From the NCBI GenBank assembly GCA_964438735.1, contig CAYTLW010000045.1, positions 1-52,016 on the forward strand: 52,016 nt of DNA. The letters run 5' to 3'. The translations under genes and the position numbers were made by a program. This document shows, piece after piece, positions 23,155 to 31,526 of the stretch (within the stretch, counting starts at the first letter, position 1; the number at the start of each line of letters is the position of its first letter). Below the pieces are notes generated by a model. That model saw nothing but the letters and a program-made list of their open reading frames with translations, had not been told where the DNA came from and did no database searches. The DNA is from CAYTLW01 sp964438735 (GTDB taxonomy: Bacteria > Myxococcota_A > UBA9042).

Positions 23155-24513
23155 GTGACCACGCCGAAGCCCTTCGGACTCACGGTCCAGGCGGCCGTGG
23201 CGCGAATCGAGGCCCTCGATCCGGGCGCTGGCGTCTTCCTGGCCACCCGACTGGACAATGCCCTGGCAGAGGCCGTCGAACGGGCGCAGGAGGCCCGACT
23301 TCCGCCCCTTGCCGGGGTTCCCTTCAGCATCAAGGACGAGTTCGACACGAGGAGCCTGCCGACCACCGGTGGCAGCTGGCGTCATCGGCGTCGCCAGCCA
23401 ACCGCCGACAGCGACGTCGTCGCCTGTTTTCGGGACGCCGGCGCCATCTTGCTGGGCAAGACCAACCTCAGTGACCTGGGCGTGGCCCCCGAGGCGGCCA
23501 GCTACCTGGGCGGGGCGGCGCGCAATCCCTTTGACGCCCGGCGCACAGCCGGTGGCAGCTCAGGGGGTTCTGCGGCGGCGGTGGCGCTGGGCTGCTCGGC
23601 CTTCGACTGGGGCACGGATATCGGCGGCAGCATCCGTATGCCGGCGGCTTTCTGCGGCATCCTGGGGTTGCGCTTGAGTCACCAGACCTGGCCGATCGGC
23701 ACCGGGTTCTTTCCGCCTGTGCCACCGGCCATGGCCTGGATGTGCGGGCAGGGCCCCCTGACCCGGACCACAGGGCAGATGCGCGCGGTGCTGTCGGTCG
23801 CCGCTGAGCGTCTGCGAACTGGCAGCAGCGAGCCCTGGCAACCGACCGCCGTCATCATTCAGCCGCCGGATCGGGGCCGCTGGCCGAGCTTCGCCGACGA
23901 CGTCCGACCCCACCTCGAGGCCGCGCTGGACGGCCCTGTCCGGCTGGCCGAGGGTCTCGAGCGGCCGTCGGCAATCTACCGTCGCTACGCCGCTGTCTGG
24001 GCCTCCCACCTGGACGACCTCCTGGCCTCCGATCCCGGCCTGAACCTGGCCTCGGGCCTGTCGGCGGTGCTCTCGTCGGTGTTCCTGCGCGGGCTCCTGG
24101 GTGATCGCCGCATCCACCCGGCCACCGCCGAGATCCTGCTCCAGGTCGCCCTGGGCCGCTACACGATCTTTCGCAACAAGCAGGCCGCCAAGGCGCGCGC
24201 CCTCGAGGTCCGAGACGCTTATCGGCAGCGATGGCAGGACGGTCAGGTGATCGCCACCCCGGTCTGCCCTTATCCGCCACCGCGCATCGGCAGATCCAAC
24301 TACCAGGTGAACCTGTTGTCCTGCACAGTGGCCGGCAACCTGGCCGATTCGACCGCCATCTCGATCCCCTTCGGAACCTTCGATGGCCGCCTGCCCCGGG
24401 CCATCCAGCTGATGGGCCCGCCGGGCAGCGAAGAGGTGTTGCTCGACCTGACGGACAGGTTCATCGCCTCACGAGATCGGGATCCAGGCCTGGCCCAGCC
24501 GGCGCTGCCGTAG
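23155..24513 (+). CDS. Amidase signature family protein
   Basis: A 452-residue hydrolase of the amidase signature family, with the full Ser-cisSer-Lys triad: K60 (SIKDEF), S135 (GGSSGGS) and nucleophile S159 (DIGGSIRMP). The 24-residue spacing between the two serines is the family norm. The GTG start at 23155 lies one base after the radical SAM stop, so the two are probably translated together. The C-terminal half is divergent, so the substrate (carboxamide, aryl amide, or transamidase role as in GatA) is unclear. No gatB/gatC is adjacent, which argues against GatA. Confidence 0.9.
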   Translation: MTTPKPFGLTVQAAVARIEALDPGAGVFLATRLDNALAEAVERAQEARLPPLAGVPFSIKDEFDTRSLPTTGGSWRHRRRQPTADSDVVACFRDAGAILLGKTNLSDLGVAPEAASYLGGAARNPFDARRTAGGSSGGSAAAVALGCSAFDWGTDIGGSIRMPAAFCGILGLRLSHQTWPIGTGFFPPVPPAMAWMCGQGPLTRTTGQMRAVLSVAAERLRTGSSEPWQPTAVIIQPPDRGRWPSFADDVRPHLEAALDGPVRLAEGLERPSAIYRRYAAVWASHLDDLLASDPGLNLASGLSAVLSSVFLRGLLGDRRIHPATAEILLQVALGRYTIFRNKQAAKARALEVRDAYRQRWQDGQVIATPVCPYPPPRIGRSNYQVNLLSCTVAGNLADSTAISIPFGTFDGRLPRAIQLMGPPGSEEVLLDLTDRFIASRDRDPGLAQPALP

Positions 24514-24800
24514 CTGAGTGCTGGCCAGTACGTGGACGGAGGGCTCCGCTGAACCGCGGCCTCCTGGAGCGGGCCCAAACGGCGACCAATCCCGCATTCA
24601 ACCACCAGTTGATCCAGGGCAAGTCGCGTCGCGACAGCCGTTGACTCGTTCTCCCGCGCGAGGTATCAACCGACAATGCAGTCCGGTGGATTTGTGGCCG
24701 GGCCCCAATCACTCGTCGCGAACAACAGACGAAGCGGCGGCATGACAAAGCGGACATCGAGATGATTCCATCTGCTGTCACACGATCCAGGAGAAACACC

Positions 24801-26246
24801 ATGAGAACCCTGCTGCTCACGGGGGCCATTCTGCTGCTGGCCATGCCGGTGCTGGCCGCCAAACCGGTCCGTTCGGGACTGCCCACCTCCATCAGCTCCC
24901 AGACCCAGGAATGCATCGGCTGCCACAAGGACGAGACCCCCGGTCTGTACCAGCAGTGGGGCGCCAGCAAGCACTACGGCGGCAATGTGGGCTGCTACGA
25001 GTGCCACCAGGCGCAGAAGGGCGACAAGGACGCCATGAAGCATGAGGGCTTCCTCATCAGCATCATCGTCAGCCCCAAGGATTGCTCCCGCTGCCACGCC
25101 CGCGAGGTCAAGGAGTTCGAGGGCTCGCACCACTCCAAGGGCGCCCGCATCCTCGGCTCGCTGGACAACGTGCTCGCCGAGGTGGTCGAGGGCAACAGCG
25201 CCTTCAAGACCCCCGGCTTCAAGCACGGCAACTCCGCCGCCGCGGTCAACGGCTGCTGGCAGTGTCACGGCTCGCAGGTGAAGGTGCTCAAGAACGGCAA
25301 GCTCGACCCGGCCACCTGGCCCAACAGCGGCATCGGCCGGATCAACCCCGACGGTAGCGAGGGCTCCTGCAGCGCCTGCCACATGCGGCATAGTTTCTCG
25401 GCCGCGCAGGCCCGTCACCCCGACACCTGCGGCAAGTGCCACCTGGGCCCCGATCACCCACAGAAGGAGGTCTACGAGGAGTCCAAGCACGGCATCGCCT
25501 TCTTCTCCAACATCAAGAAGATGAACCTGGACTCGCCCAAGTGGATCCCCGGCGAGGACTACTCCGCCGCGCCCACCTGTGCCACCTGCCACATGTCCGC
25601 CACCCGCAACCTGCCGGTGACCCACGACATCGGCATGCGCATCAGCTGGAACAACCGCCCCGTGGTCTCCATCCGGCCCGAGAAGAGCGACGCCAAGATG
25701 GGCCTGCCGGGCGCCAAGGTGAACTGGAAGAAGCGCCGCGCCAACATGAAGGACGTCTGCACCGCCTGCCACAACGAGAGCTGGGCGGATAACTTCTTCA
25801 TCCAGTACGACGGCCTGATCGAGTTGTACAATGAGAAGTACGCCAAGCCCGGCCGCGCCCTCTACAACGCCGCCAAGCCGCTGCTGCGGCCCATCAAGTT
25901 CGCCAACAAGCTCGACTTCATCTGGTTCGAGCTCTGGCACCACGAAGGCCGCCGCGCCCGCCACGGCGCCTCCATGATGGCGCCGGACTACACGCACTGG
26001 CACGGCACCTACGACCTGGCCAAGCACTTCTACGCCAAGTACGTGCCCGAGCTCGAAAAGCTCATCGAGAAGGGCAGCAAGAGCAAGGACGCCAAGAAGC
26101 AGAAGGCCGCCAAGAACCTCAAGGCCAAGCTCGACGAGGTCCTCGCCACGCCGAACCACCGCTGGTTCATCGGCAAGATGGACCCCGCCGAGAAGAAGCG
26201 CCGCGACAAGGCAGCCAAGGCGTTCAAGAAGCGCTACAGCAAGTAG
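24801..26246 (+). CDS. Octahaem HAO-like cytochrome c
   Basis: A 481-residue periplasmic multihaem protein with eight CXXCH motifs (first at C38-H42, last at C320-H324), the count and spacing of the hydroxylamine oxidoreductase family. A Sec signal ends at about residue 20 (VLA-AKP). The C-terminal third is haem-free and helical with a Lys/Ala-rich tail. Y397 in APDYTHWHG is a candidate for the Tyr that cross-links the catalytic haem in oxidising HAOs; reductive types lack it. It is shorter than classical HAO. AGGAGA precedes the ATG at 24801. No quinol-oxidising cytochrome or NirT partner is adjacent. Substrate and direction (hydroxylamine oxidation or nitrite reduction) need alignment. Confidence 0.9.
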   Translation: MRTLLLTGAILLLAMPVLAAKPVRSGLPTSISSQTQECIGCHKDETPGLYQQWGASKHYGGNVGCYECHQAQKGDKDAMKHEGFLISIIVSPKDCSRCHAREVKEFEGSHHSKGARILGSLDNVLAEVVEGNSAFKTPGFKHGNSAAAVNGCWQCHGSQVKVLKNGKLDPATWPNSGIGRINPDGSEGSCSACHMRHSFSAAQARHPDTCGKCHLGPDHPQKEVYEESKHGIAFFSNIKKMNLDSPKWIPGEDYSAAPTCATCHMSATRNLPVTHDIGMRISWNNRPVVSIRPEKSDAKMGLPGAKVNWKKRRANMKDVCTACHNESWADNFFIQYDGLIELYNEKYAKPGRALYNAAKPLLRPIKFANKLDFIWFELWHHEGRRARHGASMMAPDYTHWHGTYDLAKHFYAKYVPELEKLIEKGSKSKDAKKQKAAKNLKAKLDEVLATPNHRWFIGKMDPAEKKRRDKAAKAFKKRYSK

Positions 26247-26259
26247 CCGCCGTCGCTAC

Positions 26260-26349
26260 GGTCAGGTATCGACACTTGACACCTTTCGCCCTGTTCGCCA
26301 CACCCAAGCCCCGCCATCAAGAGGGTCAGGTATTGACACCTGACACCTT
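26260..26349 (+). repeat. REP-like direct pair, copy A
   Basis: Two near-identical ~26-bp units, GGTCAGGTAT(C/T)GACACnTGACACC, at 26260-26286 and 26324-26349, starting 64 bp apart in the same orientation. Each can fold into a short hairpin (GTCAGG with CCTGAC or CTTGAC). The whole arrangement recurs at 48040-48130. It lies between the cytochrome and TPR genes; the rest of 26247-26471 shows no gene. Confidence 0.8.
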
Positions 26350-26471
26350 CGGGTCGGCGACCGTGTAGATCCTTCCGCTCCCTCACGCGTCAAAACGTCC
26401 AGGCCGCGTCGCACCCGTTCGCTCGACACCCTCCGTCAGCATCGCGCGGTGCCGCGTGTCTGGGGGGGAAG

Positions 26472-28157
26472 ATGCTGCGTACGAGGATGCTGTCTGGGAC
26501 CTGTCTGTTCACCTGCCTGGGGCTGGCTGCCGCGCTGTCATCGACCTCCGCGTCGGCCTTGGAACCTCCCGAAGCGAGCCGACTGCAAGTGCAGCTGCAG
26601 GCCCAGGGTCGGCAGGTCGCGCGCCAGGCGAACGCTCATGCCAAGGCGGGGCGCTGGGTCCAGGCGGTGCGGTTGCTGACCGCGTTTCGTCAGCGCGGTG
26701 TGCACGGCGTGCCCTTTGCGCCCGACAGCGAGCAGACCTACCTGGTCCGCTTTGGCATCGCCGACGCTCTGGCCCGCGCAGGCTTGTTGCAGAGCGCCGC
26801 CGACGGCTTCCTTCAGGTGCTTTTGCAAGGGCCGGACAAGGTGCACTTCGACGCCGCCTTCCAGCGCGTGCGTGCCCTCCGGCAGCAGATAGACTTCAAG
26901 CCACCAGAGCTCGAGCGGGTGGGCACCTTCTCGGTCGTCGGCAAGCCGCCGGCCGTTCGCAACAGCTTCCACTACGCCGCGGGACAGTTCCTGCACGAGT
27001 ACGGTCTGGTCGACCAGGCGCTCCTGCATCTGCGGCGGGTCGAGGCCGACGCGATGGATTTCCCACGCGCCCGCTATCTGCTGGGCCTGATTGCCTTCGA
27101 GGAGCCCGGCAAGAGCAAGGTGGCCCGCCTCAAAGGCGCGATCCGAGCGTTCCAGGAAGCGGTGATCGCCGGTGAGCGAAGCGGTCAGCGAGGTGTCGTC
27201 GACCTGGCCTGGATGGCCCTGGCCCGGGCGGCTTACGAGCACGGTCAGTACGACGCTGCCATCTACTACTACAGAAAGATCGGCCCGCGTTCGCCCCGGT
27301 GGGGTCGGGCGCTGTACGAAGCCGGATGGTCCTACTTCCTCAAGCGGGATGTCAGCCGCGCCCTGGGCAGTTTTCACGCCCTGCACAGCCCCTATTTCAA
27401 GCGAGATTTTCACCCTGAACTGTGGATCATGGAGGCAGCGCTCTACGTGCAGACCTGCCATGTCTCCCACGCCGAAAAGGCCATGGCCAGCTTTGAAGGT
27501 GACGTGCTCACCCTTGGACCTCCCGTGCGCGACTTCCTGGCCCTGGAACGCAGCCCGGAGCGGGTCTATCGGCGCTTCGTCGCCGCCGCCAATAACGGCG
27601 GTCCGCGTCCGCTGCCTCGTCGGGTCATCGGTGCCGTGCTGCAGAATGCAGACTTCTTCGCGCTGCATCGCACCATTCGTCAGGTGGAAAAGGAGCAGGC
27701 CCTGATCAGCGCACAACTGGCGCGACTGCCGGTGTTCGGTCCCGCCGCAATGTCTCGCCTGAAGGCGCGTCGGGCCGAGCTGGTGGCCGAAGCTGGCGTG
27801 GTCGTCGAACGCGCTCTGCGCGGCGTGCAGCGGGACATCGCCAGGTACCACGACCGCCTGCAGGAGCTGCGCATCGACCTGCGCGAGATCGAAATCATGT
27901 TCCTCGATATCCGGGTGAAGAACCGCAAGCGGGCAGCGAAAAAGGGGCCCGATGCGCATTCCGCCGCCGGTCTGGCACCTGTCGAGCGCGGCGGCGTCAT
28001 CGCCATGGCCGGATCCGAGTCCATGGTCTGGCCTTTCGAGGGTGAGTTCTGGCGCGACGAGGTGGGGGCCTACCGATCGTTCCTGACCAGCCGCTGCCAC
28101 CTGGCCGAGGCTGGTCTCGATTTGTCCAGGGCAGCCGCGCCAGGGTCGCGGCCTTGA
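26472..28157 (+). CDS. Exported TPR-type helical repeat protein
   Basis: A 561-residue protein with a signal peptide (cleavage near SASA-LEPP). Residues ~40-330 are helical repeats of TPR character (AHAKAGRWVQAVRLL; ALYEAGWSYFLKRDVSRALGSF). A coiled-coil segment covers ~390-470. A C-terminal VWPFEGEFWRDEVGAYRSFL segment looks like a conserved tail. GGGGGGAAG precedes the ATG at 26472. I associate this architecture with exported scaffold proteins in Myxococcota, but no specific function is known to me. Convergent with the Cys-repeat lipoprotein downstream (19-base gap). Confidence 0.85.
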   Translation: MLRTRMLSGTCLFTCLGLAAALSSTSASALEPPEASRLQVQLQAQGRQVARQANAHAKAGRWVQAVRLLTAFRQRGVHGVPFAPDSEQTYLVRFGIADALARAGLLQSAADGFLQVLLQGPDKVHFDAAFQRVRALRQQIDFKPPELERVGTFSVVGKPPAVRNSFHYAAGQFLHEYGLVDQALLHLRRVEADAMDFPRARYLLGLIAFEEPGKSKVARLKGAIRAFQEAVIAGERSGQRGVVDLAWMALARAAYEHGQYDAAIYYYRKIGPRSPRWGRALYEAGWSYFLKRDVSRALGSFHALHSPYFKRDFHPELWIMEAALYVQTCHVSHAEKAMASFEGDVLTLGPPVRDFLALERSPERVYRRFVAAANNGGPRPLPRRVIGAVLQNADFFALHRTIRQVEKEQALISAQLARLPVFGPAAMSRLKARRAELVAEAGVVVERALRGVQRDIARYHDRLQELRIDLREIEIMFLDIRVKNRKRAAKKGPDAHSAAGLAPVERGGVIAMAGSESMVWPFEGEFWRDEVGAYRSFLTSRCHLAEAGLDLSRAAAPGSRP

Positions 28158-28176
28158 GCGCCTTCGACGGTCGCCA

Positions 28177-31032
28177 TCACCGCACCCAGACCACCGCGTC
28201 CTTCAGCACATTCCAGCCCACGCAGCCGATGTGGATCGAGCCGTAGTTGGTCACCTTCGCCGCCGCCCCTGGGGGGACGAACTTCTTGGCCGCCTTGAGC
28301 ACATTGGGCGCCAGGCTGAAGCCGCCGTTGAAGGCCGGATTGCCGTATTGGCGGGGGAACTCCTTGGGCCCCTGCAGCAGCAGGATCTGCTGGACGCCGT
28401 GGCAGGGCGTGTAGTTGGGGTAGTGCACACCATTCCATGACCAGCCGGTGCCGCCCGCGGACTTGCCGCCGGATTCGTAGTTGGCGTACGGCCGATTGTG
28501 ATAGGGCGCGAACTTGTACGTGTTCGACTTGCTCTCGGCCAACAGCCACCAGTTGGTGCTCGATGACAGGGCCACCTGCTTGTGCGGGATGGAGAAGTTC
28601 AGCTTGTCCAGCTTGCTGATGTGCATCAACGAGGTCCAGCCGCCGCCAGAAGTCGTCATGTCGCACCAGGCCTGGAAGGCGGCCTTGGCGTTGGCGCCGA
28701 GCCAGTACAGGCCGCTCTTGGCGCCTGGCAGGGCGTCATGTACGGCTTTGCAGGAGATCGCCGGATTGATCTTACTGCCCACCGAGCAAGTGCCCTTGCT
28801 GCAGACGCCGGTGCCAGCGCAGGCGGTGCCATCTTTGACCGCCGGTGCCACGCAACCCGTCTTCGGTACACATGCATCGGCCGTGCAGGGGTTGCCATCG
28901 TCACAGGTGATGGCGCTGCCTGCGCACTTGCCCTTGCTGCAGACGTCGCCCTTGGTGCACGCGCTGCCGTCGTTGCATGGCACGTCGACCGATAGCGTCT
29001 GGCAGCCCTTGGCCGGGTCGCACCAGTCCACGGTGCAGATGGTGCCGTCATCGCAGACCAACTTGTTGCCGGCGCAGGCCCCCGAGCCGCAGATATCGCT
29101 CTTGGTGCAGGCATTACCGTCGTCGCAGGCTTTGTCGTTATTGGTGACCGTGCAGCCGCTCGCCGGCGCGCAGGCGTCGTCGGTGCAGGGGTTGTTGTCA
29201 TCGCAGACCACCGCCTTGCCCGGCTTGCATTTGCCGAGGCCGCAGGCGTCGCCGACGGTGCAGACCGAGCCGTCATCGCAGGACAGCGTATTGGCCGTGC
29301 TCTGGCAGCCCTTGGTCGGGTGACAGAGATCGGTGGTGCAGCCGTTCTTGTCGTCGCAGCTCACCGGTGCCCCGGCGGTACAGGTCTTGTTGGTGCAACT
29401 GTCGCCCTTGGTGCAGGCGTGACCGTCATCGCAAGGCGCTTTGTTGGCGGCGTGGGTGCAGCCCTTGGCTTTGTCGCAGCCATCGTCGGTACAGCCGTTG
29501 CCGTCATCGCAGTTGGTGGCTTTACCTGGGCTGCAGGTGCCGGTCGCGCATACATCGCCCTGGGTGCAGGCGCTGCCGTCGTCGCATGGCAGGGTGTTGG
29601 CAACCGACTTGCAGCCCTTGCCGGCATCGCAGGTCTCGGTGGTGCACGGGTTCTTGTCGTCACAGACGGGCGGTTTGCCAGGAGTGCACTTGCCGCCCTT
29701 GCACTGGTCGTCTCCGCTACAGGCGTTGCCGTCGTCGCAGGATTTGCTGTTGGCAGTGTGGGTGCAGCCCTTGGCCATGTCGCAGGCGTCGTCCGTGCAG
29801 GCGTTGCCGTCGTCGCAGACCACCGCCTTGCCGGGCACGCACTTTCCGGCGGCACATTTGTCGGCCTGGGTGCACTTGCTGCCGTCGTCGCAAGCCAGCG
29901 AGTTGGCCGGATGCACGCAGCCGGTCTTGGCATCGCAGCCATCGCTGGTGCACGAGTTGTCATCCTGGCAGACCTTGGCCTTGCCGGGTTCGCACAATCC
30001 CGCCGCGCAGACATCGCCCGAGGTGCACACGTTGCCATCGCTGCAAGCGGCCGTGTTGTGACCGTTTGCGCAGCCGGCCTGGACGTCGCAACTGTCGTCG
30101 GTGCAGGGATTGCCATCGTCGCAGACCACCGCCGCACCGCCGCCGCAGCTGCCGCCCTTGCACTGATCGGCCTGAGTGCACTTGCTGCCGTCGTCGCATG
30201 CGACGCTGTTGTTGGCATGCGCGCAGCCCGTCTTGGGCGTGCAGCTGTCGTCCGTGCAGAGGTTGCCGTCGTCGCATGACGTCAACGCGCCAGGCAGGCA
30301 GACACCGCCCTTGCAGCCATCGCCGCCGGTGCAGACGTTGCCGTCGTCGCAGTCACCGGTTGCGGGCACGTGGGTGCAGCCGGTGGCCGGTTTGCAGCTA
30401 TCGGTGGTGCAGGGGTTGGCATCGTCGCAGTCCAGCTTGGCGCCTGCCACGCACAGTCCGGCCGCGCAGGCGTCGTTCTGCGTGCAGACATCGCCATCGT
30501 CGCAAGGTCCGCTGGCGGGAACGGTGATGCAGGCGCCGTCGGTATTGCAGGAACCGACCACGCAGGTGCCGTCAAGGGCTCCGCAGTCGACGTCGAAGTC
30601 GCAGCCGGAGGTGTCGACCAGCAGGCCGTCTGCGCTGTCACCGCCGTCTGCGTCGGCGGTCTCGCCGTCGTCATCGTTCGCCGCGTCATCGTTCGCCGCG
30701 TCATCATTCGGGACAGAATCTGCCAGGACATCGGCGGGCGTCGTCGCGTCGCTGGTAGTCGCATCGGCTGGCGCTCCGCCGTCTGTCAGCGAGGCGTCCG
30801 AAACGCCGCCATCAAGGGCAGTATCCCCATTGTCCGAAGCCGAGTCGTCAGCCGTAGCTGCATCGGTCGCCGGACCCGAATCCGATGGCACGGACATGTC
30901 GGCGGTGTTTCCGCCATCGGTCGCGGCATCGGCGACGACGGACGGTCCGGACACCGACTCGTCGGTGCCGCAGGCGGCCAGGAACAGGACGATGGCCGTG
31001 ACGGTGATGTGGCGGCAAGTCAGCGATGACAT
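28177..31032 (-). CDS. Giant Cys-repeat lipoprotein with fibrinogen-like C-terminus (1)
   Basis: A 951-residue surface lipoprotein. The signal ends in lipobox LAAC, then a ~120-residue Asp/Ala/Ser/Gly linker. A stalk follows of 22 half-repeats of ~22 residues, alternating type A (CDDG..CT.GD.C..G.C) and type B (CDDGN.CTDD.C....GC). The C-terminal ~190 residues resemble a fibrinogen-related domain (SGLYWLG ... AWCDMTTSGGGWT). Cysteines are evenly spaced, so a rigid disulfide-stapled rod is likely, lifting a binding domain off the outer membrane. The start at 31032 has GGAGG five bases upstream. A homologue lies at 37050. Ligand unknown; adhesion is inferred from architecture. Confidence 0.92.
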   Translation of the reverse strand: MSSLTCRHITVTAIVLFLAACGTDESVSGPSVVADAATDGGNTADMSVPSDSGPATDAATADDSASDNGDTALDGGVSDASLTDGGAPADATTSDATTPADVLADSVPNDDAANDDAANDDDGETADADGGDSADGLLVDTSGCDFDVDCGALDGTCVVGSCNTDGACITVPASGPCDDGDVCTQNDACAAGLCVAGAKLDCDDANPCTTDSCKPATGCTHVPATGDCDDGNVCTGGDGCKGGVCLPGALTSCDDGNLCTDDSCTPKTGCAHANNSVACDDGSKCTQADQCKGGSCGGGAAVVCDDGNPCTDDSCDVQAGCANGHNTAACSDGNVCTSGDVCAAGLCEPGKAKVCQDDNSCTSDGCDAKTGCVHPANSLACDDGSKCTQADKCAAGKCVPGKAVVCDDGNACTDDACDMAKGCTHTANSKSCDDGNACSGDDQCKGGKCTPGKPPVCDDKNPCTTETCDAGKGCKSVANTLPCDDGSACTQGDVCATGTCSPGKATNCDDGNGCTDDGCDKAKGCTHAANKAPCDDGHACTKGDSCTNKTCTAGAPVSCDDKNGCTTDLCHPTKGCQSTANTLSCDDGSVCTVGDACGLGKCKPGKAVVCDDNNPCTDDACAPASGCTVTNNDKACDDGNACTKSDICGSGACAGNKLVCDDGTICTVDWCDPAKGCQTLSVDVPCNDGSACTKGDVCSKGKCAGSAITCDDGNPCTADACVPKTGCVAPAVKDGTACAGTGVCSKGTCSVGSKINPAISCKAVHDALPGAKSGLYWLGANAKAAFQAWCDMTTSGGGWTSLMHISKLDKLNFSIPHKQVALSSSTNWWLLAESKSNTYKFAPYHNRPYANYESGGKSAGGTGWSWNGVHYPNYTPCHGVQQILLLQGPKEFPRQYGNPAFNGGFSLAPNVLKAAKKFVPPGAAAKVTNYGSIHIGCVGWNVLKDAVVWVR
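28850..30510 (-). repeat. Coding Cys-repeat array (22 half-units)
   Basis: About 1.66 kb of alternating A and B half-repeats, each ~66 bases, encoding CDDG/CDDN cores. The DNA itself is repetitive (gcc/gtc-gtc-gca motifs at each core), so it is prone to recombination and assembly collapse. Limits are approximate. Confidence 0.85.
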
Positions 31033-31189
31033 GGGGCCTCCGGCGTCGCTCACACAGGTGGCGACGTTGGGGCAGAGGGTAGCATTTTGCCGGCAGCGCG
31101 TTCACACCGCCGCCTCTGCACAAGCTTGCTTTCATTGCGCATGCACGACCCTGACTTGTCGTCGACCCCATGTCGGGTGATGTTGCCAC

Positions 31190-31483
31190 ATGGTCAACCT
31201 CGACCCGAACCACGCCGTCCGCGTCGTCTTCACAAGGCACCTGACACGACACGTCGATGCGTCGCCTGCGGAGGTCAGCGCCGGTTCGCTGCGCGACGTG
31301 TTGAGCCAGGCATTCTCCGGCCGGGAGGCGCTGCGGGGCTATGTCCTCGACGATGCCGGCACGATCAGGCGCCATATTGCCGTCTTCGTCGACAACGACC
31401 ACTGGCGCGGCTCAGACCTTCTCGAGCGCGAAGTCGCGGCCGGCGCCGAAGTCTACGTAATGCAGGCCCTCAGCGGCGGTTGA
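31190..31483 (+). CDS. MoaD/ThiS-family small sulfur-carrier-like protein
   Basis: A 97-residue beta-grasp protein ending in Gly-Gly (ALSGG), the hallmark of ThiS/MoaD sulfur carriers whose C-terminus is adenylated and thiocarboxylated. The RHIAVFVDND segment and the late EVYVMQALSGG strand fit the fold. It is followed after 43 bases by a BNR-type propeller protein. I recognise this gene pairing from other bacteria, but its biochemical role is not established to my knowledge. The ATG at 31190 lacks a strong ribosome binding site. Divergent from the Cys-repeat lipoprotein. Confidence 0.87.
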   Translation: MVNLDPNHAVRVVFTRHLTRHVDASPAEVSAGSLRDVLSQAFSGREALRGYVLDDAGTIRRHIAVFVDNDHWRGSDLLEREVAAGAEVYVMQALSGG

Positions 31484-31526
31484 GTGCCTGCACACGCCTC
31501 GCGCTCTCACACCCCAAAGGACAGCA

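Noticed and set aside
24514..24800. tRNA or small RNA gene in the gap before the octahaem cytochrome
   Set aside because: No cloverleaf with a T-loop motif and acceptor stem could be found by eye, and no hairpin with a T-run.
28514..30279. Plus-strand open frames opposite the first Cys-repeat gene
   Set aside because: Same effect as above; no start context or family resemblance.
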